A DNA stretch of 35,155 nt from Mesostigma viride (Eukaryota > Streptophyta > Mesostigmatophyceae > Mesostigmatales > Mesostigmataceae): assembly GCA_009746045.1 (NCBI GenBank), contig RPFO01000310.1, positions 3,013,445 to 3,048,599 of the forward strand, in the 5' to 3' direction. Position 1 is the stretch's first letter; the number at the start of each line of letters is the position of its first letter. Shown one piece after another: positions 1 through 9,765 of the stretch. A program made the translations under genes and the position numbers. Under the pieces are notes generated by a model. It saw only the letters and a program-made list of their open reading frames with translations, did not search any database and was not told where the DNA came from.

Positions 1-577
1 GTGCGCCTGAGACATCCCCTCACCCTGGAAAGGTACCCGGTCCAGCTAGCAAGCATGCATCCTGCGTGGGCTGACCGGTTCGAGCGCGGTGCAATTTCTG
101 CTCCAAGAATTCCGACGTCTATATGGCTGAAATGCCAAACCCCAGGGGATAATGAGAAATAAACGACGCATTAAGTGCATGCGCCCTCGCGGAAAAGACC
201 GAGTTGCCTCGTTGCCTCGGAAAAAGTTAGAGCGCTGCGGAGAGCCATGCATTGGGGGGCACGGGTCACTGTGACGTGACCACTAAAACAAGGACGCCAT
301 TCACACATTTTATGCTGCCACATTTGGAACTAAAAGAGTTTACTTTTGAAGGGTCTCTGCATGTGTTAGACGCTACTACTGTACTGTACTGTAGAGCTGA
401 CGCCAGCTCGACCCCACCGCAGCGTCGCGCCGTCCAAAAGGCGGCATGGCATGGCCGCAGCGTGGCAGAATGGGAAGAATGCGGCGACAAATCACACAAA
501 AAATCCATGGCATGCCGCATGCTGCATTTTGCCATGCCTGATCCCATGCCATGCCACCGCGCAACCGCGTGCAAAAT
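1..577. other. Flank left of the large foldback transposon; no gene recognised
   Basis: No convincing gene is visible. Short open frames overlap on both strands without domain signals. Positions 430-560 are enriched in GGCATGGC and GCCATGCC words, giving a weak local inverted-repeat character. The segment ends in the 10-bp sequence CGTGCAAAAT, which recurs directly after the transposon at 9766. In the pre-insertion chromosome this flank would have joined the sequence now at 9776. Confidence 0.6.
568..577. repeat. Target-site duplication, left copy
   Basis: CGTGCAAAAT directly abuts the first base of the left terminal inverted repeat. The same ten bases in the same orientation abut the last base of the right inverted repeat. 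Confidence 0.75.
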
Positions 578-616
578 GAGTTTTTGTAAACATCAGACAC
601 TGATCCGATCAGACGA

Positions 617-703
617 TGCGCAAGGCTGGGATGCGCAAGGCTGGGAATGCGCAAGGCTGGGCGCGGCGCAGCGTGCGCAAGGCTGGCGTGCGCAAGGCTG
701 GGG
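617..703 (+). repeat. Subterminal minisatellite, unit TGCGCAAGGCTGGG, five copies
   Basis: Copies start at 617, 632, 648, 674 and 689. Spacers are 0-2 bp except for a 12-bp GC-rich insert before the fourth copy. It lies about 40 bp inside the transposon end, where transposase-binding arrays commonly sit. It is mirrored at 9640-9726. Confidence 0.85.
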
Positions 704-2514
704 AGTGCGCGGGCGTAACAACGTTAAGGCAGGCCAGGCGCAGGCACGTAAAAACACGGGCGACGGGCCATGGGCCACGGGCCACGCGTCGGCCGTCGGC
801 CCAGCCATTCCTGCATTTTAGGAACGTTGCCGGGCACAAAATTCAAATTCTGGTGCGGCATGGCTGCGGCAGCTACCTGGCCCGGGCTGGCCCACGTTGG
901 CATGGACGACTGTCAAGAAAGAGTTCATCTCGCTTGGGTAAGCTGCGGTTGTTTCGTCTGGGCGCTCTTCCCATTTTATTGCTAACGGGTCGATTTACTT
1001 ACCCAACGTTTCCATCCAGGGCAGAAATGCCAGCGACTTTTCAGTCGGCCACTTCCATTTTTTACCCACTTCGAGTCGTAACGTCATCCAAGGAATACTT
1101 TACCCTCTGCATTCCGGCCTGTCTCCTTCTATTTCGCAGGAACCCTTCGCTTCTGGTTGGCGTTCCTGCACTGCAGGCAGGCTGCAGTCTCTACCGCTGC
1201 ATTTTTTTGTAAGTACTTCGGTTGGGGAGTTCGTCTAACGTTTTTCCATCGACTGTCCTGCTTCCAAGCCAGGCCGCGTCTCTACACTGTGTTTCCGTCA
1301 GCAACGGGATGGAGGTCCGGTTTTTCATGATCGGCAACCGTTTTGGTCACGTCATTTTCAGCAACACGCAACTGCCTCTGCCTTACACGCTGCGCTTTGT
1401 CGTCCTTCCGTCGGTTCGGGAAAGCTTCTTACGTCTTTCCATTACATCATTACCGTCCAGGTAGTTTCTTACCATTTGCTTTCGGTCGGCAACGGGTCGG
1501 GAGCATATACAGTGGGTCATTATCCGCAATGCAGCTTCCCCCCTGTTTTCCCCACAGGCTCTCCCTGTATTTCCTTGGGGAACATCTTTGGATTAGCTCC
1601 CGTGCATCAAACGTGCATCAAGAACACATTTTTTAGGGAGACTTTGGCTGTTCGTGGGATGGGAAGCACTACTGTGCCCATGTTTTCCACTGCTTGATCT
1701 TGGCTGCATACCCCACGCACCTGTCACCCACCTGACTTTTGCTAGTAGTTGCTGGATTTTTTCTTATAGCAGGTGCTGCGTGCTGGTGATTGACATTACG
1801 GTCGCCATTGCTTGCCAGTAATTCAAAGTTGCTTGAAATGGTCAGCATCACGGCCAAGTCTACGTTCAGATCCTGCTTGGAATTTGTGGCGGGCGTTTTC
1901 TGTATTGGATGAACGCCAGTTTTTGTTACAGTGTGATTGTGTATAGGAACAAGTTTGAAGCAACAGCACACGTAGCATATTCATACTCATATACATGCGC
2001 TTAATGTGAACGATGTAGCCTAGGGGAAGAGCGTTGGTTTACACGACGACGTATTCAAAGTATAACTTCTGTAAACAAGCATCCATCTGCGTGTGTTAAT
2101 TCATTTTGGCAGCCATGCATGTGCACAAGAGTACCAATTAATTATTCCTACACTAGGGGTCGATGTATTTAGCATTCACTTTGGCATTTACTGCGGCAAT
2201 GCCATTACTCCGTGGCTCCCCAATGGGACATGTACTGTGTCTTGTTGTGTTGACAACGTGTAATAAGTGTTGCAACGAACTAGGCAAGGGCTAATGGACT
2301 AAACTGTGAGGGGCAGCACATTGATTTTCCGCCGCATTGAAGCCAAGAATCATTTAGCACTCGCAGTAAGGTATCGCCATGATGCAGAGAAATTGTTGTG
2401 GCCTGACCACTTGAGGCAGTGAGACAAGGTTGGATGCCCTCCCAATCCATGTATAGGGGTTGAAGGTTGTTTTATTGCCACCCATGTGACGCAATATACG
2501 TGTGCTTGATGAGT

Positions 2515-2610
2515 GGAGGGAGGGAGGGAGGGAGGGAGGGAGGGAGGGAGGGAGGGAGGGAGGGAGGAGGGAGGAGGGAGGGAGGAGGGAGGGAGGGAGA
2601 GAGGGAGGGA
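2515..2610 (+). repeat. GGGA microsatellite, first block
   Basis: Nearly pure GGGA repeats with a few GGA interruptions at 2565-2610. The strand is all purine, so triplex or G-rich structures are plausible. Confidence 0.95.
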
Positions 2611-3232
2611 TGGATGGATGCATGGATGCATGGATGCATGGATGCATGGATGCATGGATGCATGGATGCATGGATGCATGGATGCATGGATGCATGGATG
2701 CATGGATGCATGGATGCATGGATGCATGGATGCATGGATGCATGGATGCATGGATGCATGGATGCATGGATGCATGGATGCATGGATGCATGGATGCATG
2801 GATGCATGGATGCATGGATGCATGGATGCATGGATGCATGGATGCATGGATGCATGGATGCATGGATGCATGGATGCATGGATGCATGGATGCATGGATG
2901 CATGGATGCATGGATGCATGGATGCATGGATGCATGGATGCATGGATGCATGGATGCATGGATGCATGGATGCATGGATGCATGGATGCATGGATGCATG
3001 GATGCATGGATGCATGGATGCATGGATGCATGGATGCATGGATGCATGGATGCATGGATGCATGGATGCATGGATGCATGGATGCATGGATGCATGGATG
3101 CATGGATGCATGGATGCATGGATGCATGGATGCATGGATGCATGGATGCATGGATGCATGGATGCATGGATGCATGGATGCATGGATGCATGGATGCATG
3201 GATGCATGGATGCATGGATGCATGGATGCATG
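2611..3232 (+). repeat. GGATGCAT octamer array, about 77 copies
   Basis: Roughly 620 bp of almost perfect 8-bp units. The octamer contains the palindrome ATGCAT, and 8 is not a multiple of 3, so every frame on both strands stays open. The long open frames across 2350-3862 are therefore by-products of the repeat and not genes. Confidence 0.97.
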
Positions 3233-3334
3233 GGATGGGAGGGAGGGAGGGAGGGAGGAGGGAGGGAGGGAGGGAGGGAGGGAGGGAGGGAGGGAGGGAG
3301 GGAGGGAGGGAGGGAGGGAGGGAGGGAGGGAGGG
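3233..3334 (+). repeat. GGGA microsatellite, second block
   Basis: A second pure GGGA run separates the two ATGCAT-type arrays. The right arm has only one such block, so this block and the octamer array before it are the extra material of the left arm, or were lost from the right arm. Confidence 0.95.
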
Positions 3335-3730
3335 ATGGATGCATGGATGCATGGATGCATGGATGCATGGATGGATGGATGCATGGATGGATGCATGGAT
3401 GGATGCATGCATGCATGGATGCATGCATGGATGCATGCATGGATGCATGCATGGATGCATGCATGGATGCATGCATGGATGCATGCATGGATGCATGCAT
3501 GGATGCATGCATGGATGCATGCATGGATGCATGCATGGATGCATGCATGGATGCATGCATGGATGCATGCATGGATGCATGCATGGATGCATGCATGGAT
3601 GCATGCATGGATGCATGCACGGATGCATGCACGGCTGCATGCATGGATGCATGCATGGATGCATGCATGGATGCATGGATGCATGGATGCATGGATGCAT
3701 GGATGGATGCATGGATGCATGGATGGATGA
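3335..3730 (+). repeat. GGATGCAT and GGATGCATGCAT mixed array
   Basis: 8-bp units give way at about 3400 to 12-bp GATGCATGCATG units running to about 3670, then return to 8-bp and 4-bp (GGAT) units. Two units near 3620 carry single substitutions (ACGG). It ends at GATTGGCTAACAAAG, the point where the right-arm array also ends. Confidence 0.93.
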
Positions 3731-4046
3731 TTGGCTAACAAAGTGAGTGCTTGCGTGTCGTGCGCATGGGCATGCGAGTCCTCCTTGCCTCCCCATGAAA
3801 CTAAGGGTTGAGAAAGCAGGTTTGGGCTCGGCGGCTACCATATTGTAGTGACATGCACACACGGGCTGTTGGGAGCCACGGGGAAGAGAATATGAGAAAT
3901 CGGGTTAGCCAGCGCTTCGATTGCCAATTTGTAGCCATCCACTAAGCTGCTGTTTAGAATGGTAGGTGCTTTTATACACTTTATACAGACGTCCACTTAA
4001 GCTAAATTTGGACTAATTGAGCTCTGAGACATCATGGTGGTGCCGG

Positions 4047-4430
4047 TCTACACGATCATTTCTAGCTTTTCTCATTCGGTCATTTTTTGTTGGATGCAAT
4101 ATCAATATTGTGTAGACACCTCACTTATGTTATGATTTGGCCATTATGGATTCAAGAAACACCTGCCATGATCCTCCATTTGGCAACACTCACGCCATGG
4201 CGAACACCATTTTATTTTTTATTGCTTGATGACATTGGTTGAGATCACCTAGTAAGACAGTTGATGTTGTGGGCGGGGGGTGGGCAAGGATCTGGCACTC
4301 AGACATGTCTTTGGCCGGTGGGGTTTCATGGGTGGCAAGAGGCAGATGCCTGTTTGGGCAAACCAATGTTGGTGCAGTTAATAGTAATTATATTGACTGG
4401 TTTTTCACTCCCTCTCTCCTCTTTGGACTG
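4047..4430. other. Start of the transposon interior; nothing recognised
   Basis: Moderately AT-rich sequence with no domain-bearing frame and no match I recognise to the other repeats in the window. Confidence 0.5.
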
Positions 4431-4660
4431 CCATGCAGAGCAAGAAGCGGTGGTAGAAGATTGTCAAGGTGCACACGCCCGACCCTGTGGGCAAGCCCCC
4501 TCCCCCCAAGCGGAGGAGGCGTTTTGATGAGTAGTGTAGTTAGGATTTTCTAGATAGCTTAGAGTTAGGATAGTTCGTTCATGCGGCTCCCTCCACCCCA
4601 TCCATCATGGAATATGTGCTACATGATCTCCCCACGGAGGCATGTTATAATTTACTTTAA
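4431..4660 (+). repeat. Dispersed repeat ending in a short basic coding tail, copy 1
   Basis: A pyrimidine-rich stretch ending CCATGCAG is followed by a frame that, after one in-frame stop, encodes KVHTPDPVGKPPPPKRRRRF and ends at TAG (4531-4533). About 100 bp of matching 3' sequence follows, running through TGTGCTACATGATCTCC to GGAGGCATGTTATAA. The same block recurs at 5433, so this is a repeat family, probably the last exon and trailer of a mobile-element gene. The basic run could be a nuclear-localisation signal. The parent element is not identified. Confidence 0.55.
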
Positions 4661-5004
4661 TTTAATATTGACTGGTTATGTTGGTTTGCATAGACTACTC
4701 AAGTTTTGTTCCTTGTTGTGCGAGATCTCCCTTCCATTCATTCCATATCGACTTGCCATGCCTCCAGGTTGTCGAGGCCGGCAATGCATCTAGTGTAGGT
4801 TTGTATAGGTTACAATAAGACTTTTCCATGCAAGGGTTTATGGATTCATGTCTATTAATTAATGAATGATTTTATGGATTTATGGGAGCATTAATTAATT
4901 GAATCATGAATTTACACGCAACTTTGTCACGTGAGCATGTATCCAAACAATGATTAATCATTTATCATCTGCCATAAGTCTGAATTTATTAAACAATTAA
5001 TTAA

Positions 5005-5110
5005 CAACATATATCTCCGTTGGGAGCTTATGTAACACATAGCCCTGAGTGGGGGCATATGGGTTTTAATACATCCTTAGCTACCACTTGCAGGTGGGGG
5101 GGGTGTAATC
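5005..5110 (+). repeat. 130-bp dispersed motif (CTCCGTTGGGAG family), copy 1
   Basis: The pattern is AACAT, CTCCGTTGGGAG, an ATGTAACACATAGCCCTGAG-like stretch, GGGGCATATGGG, then TACATCCTTAGCTACC. Related copies start at 5133, 6283, 6392 and 6462. Most follow a TTAATTAA-type tract. Confidence 0.7.
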
Positions 5111-5132
5111 AGTCATAATTGAATTGAATTGT

Positions 5133-5252
5133 AACATAACTCCATTGGGAGTATATGTAGCACATAGCCCTTGAGAGGGGGCATATGGCCTATCATACAT
5201 CCTAAGCTACTTCCTGCAAGGGTGGGGATGTAAAGGACCCCTCTAGGTGCAG
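5133..5252 (+). repeat. 130-bp dispersed motif, copy 2
   Basis: This copy shows CTCCATTGGGAG, ATGTAGCACATAGCCC, GGGGCATATGG, then ACATCCTAAGCTACTTCCTG and CTCTAGGTGCAG. It is the fullest uninterrupted copy and serves as the reference for recognising the interrupted copy at 6462-7220. Confidence 0.7.
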
Positions 5253-5432
5253 TCATAATGCTGTGCTCTTATTCTTTGCACACTGGTTTTCATGCACCCA
5301 CGGTTGATGCCACCCTTTTTGCGTCTTCTGACCGAAACTGCATGTAAATGATCCAATTACAAATGGACTTGCGGATCAAGGCACTGGCCATAATTAATTA
5401 CTTCATTAAATTCACTCACCATAGCTTGCATA
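5253..5432. other. Short AT-rich spacer, nothing recognised
   Basis: No gene or repeat recognised between the second 130-bp motif and the second copy of the dispersed coding-tail repeat. Confidence 0.4.
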
Positions 5433-6035
5433 GTCAAGGCGCACACGCCCGACCCTGTGGGCAAGCCCCCTCCCCCCAAGCGGAGGAGGCGTTTTGATGA
5501 GTAGGGTAGTTAGGACTTTTCTAGAATAGCTAGATTAGAGTTAGGTTAGTTCGATTACGCGGCTCCTTCCACCCCACCCATCCATCAAGGAATATGTGCT
5601 ACATGATTAATTAATTAATTAATTAGACTCGTGCTCCCGTTGGGGAGTCACGGAGCATTAACGGCCCGATGGATGGATGGATGGGTGCAAACATTCCTAC
5701 CGGTCTAATCTATCTACATTGGCTACATACTACATCTATCTAACAGCATTCTAACTACAACATCTATCTAGGCAGCCGCACGCTGCCCTAGGGGGAGCTA
5801 TCTGGCGTGCCTCCCGCGGGATTGCACACGGGGGCGCTTCCCCACTGGGGGGGGCTCGTTGTCCTCTATGACCTGGGCCCACTTGGCCTTGTCCATCATC
5901 TTCTTCCAAATCACGGAGAGGCCTAGGCCCCCCATGTCCTCTACTAGCTGTTCCTTGAAGGTGCGGGCCTTGCGGCGTCTAACATCACTGTGCTACATGA
6001 TCTCCCAACGGAGGCATGTTATAACTTAATAGCTT
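5433..6035 (+). repeat. Dispersed coding-tail repeat, copy 2, split by a LINE
   Basis: Positions 5433-5607 match 4463-4626, including the coding tail ending at TAG (5491-5493). The family then continues only after the LINE, at 5989-6035, with TGTGCTACATGATCTCCCAA and GGAGGCATGTTATAA. The block is therefore one repeat copy split by a later insertion. Confidence 0.75.
5608..5988 (-). mobile_element. 5'-truncated LINE fragment (C-terminal tail of a reverse-transcriptase protein)
   Basis: On the minus strand the upper end encodes RRRKARTFKEQLVEDM followed by GGLGLSVIWKKMMDKAKWAQ, which resembles the region after the reverse transcriptase in non-LTR retrotransposons. The trailer includes GATG repeats and ends at the low-coordinate side in a TTAA-type tail. 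The 13-bp sequence TGTGCTACATGAT flanks it directly (5595-5607 and 5989-6001), as expected for target-primed insertion with 5' truncation. A longer relative lies at 18298-19344. Confidence 0.8.
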
Positions 6036-6282
6036 GCATTGATCAAATTGAGTTGGCCACAGATTTAGTGTGCACAAGGGTCCACCTATATAAAAAAAAA
6101 AAATCATATATTCTATATCCATTTTGCCCTATCATAATTTAATTTGATTTTGCCCTAGCTCTACCCCAGGGGTCTTCTCTAGCTAGCATGCTTCGATCCG
6201 GCGTTTGCAAACACGCCGGCCCTTCCCAACTGGAGTCAGTAGTCCTACATGACCTGAGCCCACTATTAATTAGTTAATTAGG
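6036..6282. other. AT-rich interior sequence, nothing recognised
   Basis: It contains a 12-bp A run near 6092 and no supported gene or RNA. Confidence 0.4.
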
Positions 6283-6330
6283 AACATCACTCCGTTGGGA
6301 GTAAATGTCGCACATATCCCTGAGCAAGAT
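6283..6330 (+). repeat. 130-bp dispersed motif, partial copy 3
   Basis: Contains CTCCGTTGGGAGTAAATGTC and CACATATCCCTGAGC, then diverges. It is preceded by an AATTAGTTAATTA tract. Confidence 0.6.
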
Positions 6331-6391
6331 CGAGAATTACTTAAAAACCATATCCCCCTTCTCAAGGAAAAAATTAAATTAAATTAAATTG

Positions 6392-6445
6392 GAACACATC
6401 TCCATTGGGAACACATGTAGCACATATCCCTGACAAGAGGCATTA
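6392..6445 (+). repeat. 130-bp dispersed motif, partial copy 4
   Basis: Contains CTCCATTGGGAACACATGTA and CACATATCCCTGAC. It is preceded by an AAATTAAATTAAATT tract. Confidence 0.6.
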
Positions 6446-6510
6446 ATTAATTATTAATTAAGAACACGACTACGTTGGGAGTACATGTGGCTCATAGCCT
6501 GAGAAGGGGC

Positions 6511-6793
6511 ATATTTGATCAGGCACTCCGCAAAGGTGAAAACCATTTGCGTTCAGTACCGGGCCGCGGAAAACGCGGAAAAACGCGATCTGCAAATGAA
6601 TCCGACCGGAATCGAACTGGGGACCTCTCGCACCAATTTTGCTGACTATAGGACGGACGTCTCCGGTTACCATGGCATCGCCAACTTACACCTACAGTCA
6701 TCCGCAAAAGTTCTCCTGTCCGGGGAGTGATGCAAGCCTTTCGGATTTGGTACTAGATAAATCACTCGAGATCTGTGTGTAGGAGTACTACAC
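6511..6793 (-). repeat. Dispersed repeat with tRNA-like boxes, copy 1
   Basis: On the minus strand it carries TATAGTCAGCAAAATTGG (box-A-like) followed by AGTTCGATTCCGG (box-B-like), resembling an internal Pol III promoter, so it may be a tRNA-related SINE. The core is duplicated identically at 6910-7133, and a third copy sits inside a LINE at 18888-19168. The tRNA-like fold is incomplete: TCCG pairs with CGGA at the acceptor position, but spacing between the boxes is too short for a normal tRNA. I do not call a functional tRNA. Confidence 0.55.
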
Positions 6794-6805
6794 ACGTGTC
6801 TGCAC

Positions 6806-6826
6806 GCGAGACTTGTTCAGTCTCGC
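6806..6826. other. 8-bp-stem hairpin
   Basis: GCGAGACT and AGTCTCGC pair perfectly around a 5-nt loop. It lies between the two tRNA-like repeat copies. Function unknown. Confidence 0.5.
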
Positions 6827-6909
6827 ACCGTGAGACGGGCTGAACACGGCTGAATCCTTCTTTTTAGTAGAAGGGGGCGTAGCCGGTACTATCGAAATCA
6901 GCCAAGCGT

Positions 6910-7133
6910 ATATTTGATCAGGCACTCCGCAAAGGTGAAAACCATTTGCGTTCAGTACCGGGCCGCGGAAAACGCGGAAAAACGCGATCTGCAAATGAAT
7001 CCGACCGGAATCGAACTGGGGACCTCTCGCACCAATTTTGCTGACTATAGGACGGACGTCTCCGGTTACCATGGCATCGCCAACTTACACCTACAGTCAT
7101 CCGCAAAAGTTCTCCTGTCCGGGGAGTGATGCA
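6910..7133 (-). repeat. Dispersed repeat with tRNA-like boxes, copy 2
   Basis: Encodes exactly the same 71-residue frame as copy 1, so the roughly 220-bp core is effectively identical and the duplication is recent. It lacks the extra 60 bp (through AGATCTGTGTGTAG) that copies 1 and 3 share. Confidence 0.7.
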
Positions 7134-7547
7134 TATGGTTGTCTCCTTGATTTGGCCTTTTAATACATTCTGGGCTACTTCCTGCAAGGGTAGGATGTAA
7201 ACTACACCTGCTCTAGGTGCACCAAGGGCACCGGGACCACCATGATGTCTCAGAGCTCAATTAGTCCAAATTTAGCTTAAGTGGACATCTGTATAAAGAG
7301 TGTAAAAGTACCTACCATTCTAAACAGCAGCCTAGTGGATGGCTACCAATTGGCAATCGAAGCGCTGGCTAACCCGATTTCTCATATTCTCTTCCCCGTG
7401 GCTCCCAACAGCCCGTGTGCGCATGCCACTACGATATGGCAGCCGCCGAGCCCAAACATGCTTTCTCAACCCTTAGTTTCATGGGGAGGCAAGGAGGACT
7501 CACATGCCCATGCGCACGACACGCAAGCACTTACTTTGTTAGCCAAT

Positions 7548-7686
7548 CATCCATGCATGCATCCATGCATGCATCCATCCATGCATCCATGCATCCATGC
7601 ATCCATGCATGCATCCATGCATGCATCCATGCATGCATCCATGCATCCATGCATCCATGCATCCATGCATCCATGCATCCATGCAT
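7548..7686 (+). repeat. ATGCATCC array in the right arm (contracted)
   Basis: Mixed 8- and 12-bp ATGCATCC units, the complement of the left-arm array at 3335-3730 but only about 140 bp long. Confidence 0.95.
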
Positions 7687-7823
7687 CCCTCCCTCCCTCC
7701 CTCCCTCCCTCCCTCCCTCCCTCCCTCCCTCCCTCCCTCCCTCCCTCCCTCCCTCCCTCCCTCCCTCCCTCCCTCCCTCCCTCCCTCCCTCCTCCCTCCC
7801 TCCCTCCCTCCCTCCCTCCCTCC
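7687..7823 (+). repeat. CCCT array in the right arm
   Basis: Single CCCT block with one CCT slip near 7793, corresponding to the outer GGGA block of the left arm. The second GGGA block and the large octamer array of the left arm have no counterpart here. Confidence 0.95.
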
Positions 7824-9639
7824 ATCCACTCATCAAGCACACGTATATTGCGTCACATGGGTGGCAATATAACAACCTTCAACCCCTATACATGGATTGG
7901 GAGGGCATCCAACCTTGTCTCACTGCCTCAAGTGGTCAGGCCACAACAATTTCTCTGCATCATGGCGATACCTTACTGCGAGTGCTAAATGATTCTTGGC
8001 TTCAATGCGGCGGAAAATCAATGTGCTGCCCCTCACAGTTTAGTCCATTAGCCCTTGCCTAGTTCGTTGCAACACTTATTACACGTTGTCAACACAACAA
8101 GACACAGTACATGTCCCATTGGGGAGCCACGGAGTAATGGCATTGCCGCAGTAAATGCCAAAGTGAATGCTAAATACATCGACCCCTAGTGTAGGAATAA
8201 TTAATTGGTACTCTTGTGCACATGCATGGCTGCCAAAATGAATTAACACACGCAGATGGATGCTTGTTTACAGAAGTTATACTTTGAATACGTCGTCGTG
8301 TAAACCAACGCTCTTCCCCCTAGGCTACATCGTTCACATTAAGCGCATGTATATGAGTATGAATATGCTACGTGTGCTGTTGCTTCAAACTTGTTCCTAT
8401 ACACAATCACACTGTAACAAAAACTGGCGTTCATCCAATACAGAAAACGCCCGCCACAAATTCCAAGCAGGATCTGAACGTAGACTTGGCCGTGATGCTG
8501 ACCATTTCAAGCAACTTTGAATTACTGGCAAGCAATGGCGACCGTAATGTCAATCACCAGCACGCAGCACCTGCTATAAGAAAAAATCCAGCAACTACTA
8601 GCAAAAGTCAGGTGGGTGACAGGTGCGTGGGGTATGCAGCCAAGATCAAGCAGTGGAAAACATGGGCACAGTAGTGCTTCCCATCCCACGAACAGCCAAA
8701 GTCTCCCTAAAAAATGTGTTCTTGATGCACGTTTGATGCACGGGAGCTAATCCAAAGATGTTCCCCAAGGAAATACAGGGAGAGCCTGTGGGGAAAACAG
8801 GGGGGAAGCTGCATTGCGGATAATGACCCACTGTATATGCTCCCGACCCGTTGCCGACCGAAAGCAAATGGTAAGAAACTACCTGGACGGTAATGATGTA
8901 ATGGAAAGACGTAAGAAGCTTTCCCGAACCGACGGAAGGACGACAAAGCGCAGCGTGTAAGGCAGAGGCAGTTGCGTGTTGCTGAAAATGACGTGACCAA
9001 AACGGTTGCCGATCATGAAAAACCGGACCTCCATCCCGTTGCTGACGGAAACACAGTGTAGAGACGCGGCCTGGCTTGGAAGCAGGACAGTCGATGGAAA
9101 AACGTTAGACGAACTCCCCAACCGAAGTACTTACAAAAAAATGCAGCGGTAGAGACTGCAGCCTGCCTGCAGTGCAGGAACGCCAACCAGAAGCGAAGGG
9201 TTCCTGCGAAATAGAAGGAGACAGGCCGGAATGCAGAGGGTAAAGTATTCCTTGGATGACGTTACGACTCGAAGTGGGTAAAAAATGGAAGTGGCCGACT
9301 GAAAAGTCGCTGGCATTTCTGCCCTGGATGGAAACGTTGGGTAAGTAAATCGACCCGTTAGCAATAAAATGGGAAGAGCGCCCAGACGAAACAACCGCAG
9401 CTTACCCAAGCGAGATGAACTCTTTCTTGACAGTCGTCCATGCCAACGTCGGCCAGCCCGGGCCAGGTAGCTGCCGCAGCCATGCCGCACCAGAATTTGA
9501 ATTTTGTGCCCGGCAACGTTCCTAAAATGCAGGAATGGCTGGGCCGACGGCCGACGCGTGGCCCGTGGCCCATGGCCCGTCGCCCGTGTTTTTACGTGCC
9601 TGCGCCTGGCCTGCCTTAACGTTGTTACGCCCGCGCACT

Positions 9640-9726
9640 CCCCAGCCTTGCGCACGCCAGCCTTGCGCACGCTGCGCCGCGCCCAGCCTTGCGCATTCCC
9701 AGCCTTGCGCATCCCAGCCTTGCGCA
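9640..9726 (-). repeat. Subterminal minisatellite, right copy
   Basis: Exact mirror of 617-703, with five CCCAGCCTTGCGCA units. Confidence 0.85.
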
Positions 9727-9765
9727 TCGTCTGATCGGATCAGTGTCTGATGTTTACAAAAACTC

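Larger units (their letters stand above)
578..4046 (+). repeat. Left terminal inverted repeat of the foldback transposon
   Basis: The arm runs from the outer terminus through a 14-bp minisatellite (617-703), about 1.8 kb of unique-looking sequence (704-2514), the tandem arrays (2515-3730), and an inner 316 bp ending near CATCATGGTGGT. The unique part contains open frames mirrored exactly in the other arm. That reflects recent duplication, and none shows a recognisable domain. Several pyrimidine tracts followed by CAG occur at 1005-1560 and could be remnants of splice acceptors, but no gene model can be supported. Confidence 0.85.
6462..7220 (+). repeat. 130-bp dispersed motif, copy 5, split by a nested insertion
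   Basis: The first half (TACGTTGGGAGTACATGTGG to GGGGCATAT) ends at 6514. The second half (GCATATGG, then TACATTCTGGGCTACTTCCT and CTCTAGGTGCAC) resumes at 7131. Comparison with the uninterrupted copy at 5133 shows that 6515-7130 was inserted, with the hexamer GCATAT present at both junctions. Confidence 0.65.
578..9765. mobile_element. Large foldback / Mutator-like DNA transposon with kilobase inverted repeats
   Basis: The element is 9.19 kb. Its two ends are reverse complements, starting GAGTTTTTGTAAACATCAG and ending with the complement of that. Outer positions pair as p with 10343-p, inner ones as p with 11277-p. The arms are 3469 and 2535 bp; the difference is 934 bp of tandem repeats. 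Outside those repeats the arms are nearly identical: translated stretches of 100 residues match fully and one of 198 differs at a single residue. A 10-bp direct duplication flanks it. Duplications of 8-11 bp and long inverted repeats are typical of Mutator-superfamily elements, while long tandem-repeat-rich arms of variable length are typical of foldback elements. I find no transposase in the 3.2 kb middle, so it is probably non-autonomous. Superfamily assignment is inference. Confidence 0.75.
7231..9765 (-). repeat. Right terminal inverted repeat of the foldback transposon
   Basis: Reverse complement of 578-4046 minus most of the tandem array. Single-base differences are sparse, for example one residue change in the mirrored 198-residue frame. 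It is followed directly by the second copy of CGTGCAAAAT. Confidence 0.85.

Noticed and set aside
616-1212. A 198-codon frame conserved at 9131-9727
   Set aside because: Conservation is explained by the recent inverted duplication of the transposon arm. The other frames are equally conserved, the N-terminus is a minisatellite and no domain is present.
1669-1971. A 100-codon frame identical to one at 8372-8674
   Set aside because: Same reason: mirror copies in near-identical arms, with no recognisable domain or splice context.
2350-3862. Very long open frames (over 400 codons) on both strands across the tandem arrays
   Set aside because: The 8-bp and 4-bp units contain no stop in any frame, so the frames stay open automatically. 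Translations are pure MHAC/GCMD/GREG-type repeats.
6511-7133. Functional tRNA genes, or a short LTR retrotransposon with two 220-bp LTRs
   Set aside because: Only the box-B-like region and part of an acceptor stem fit a tRNA. The third copy at 18888 extends past the supposed LTR end, so the pair is better read as a duplicated dispersed repeat.
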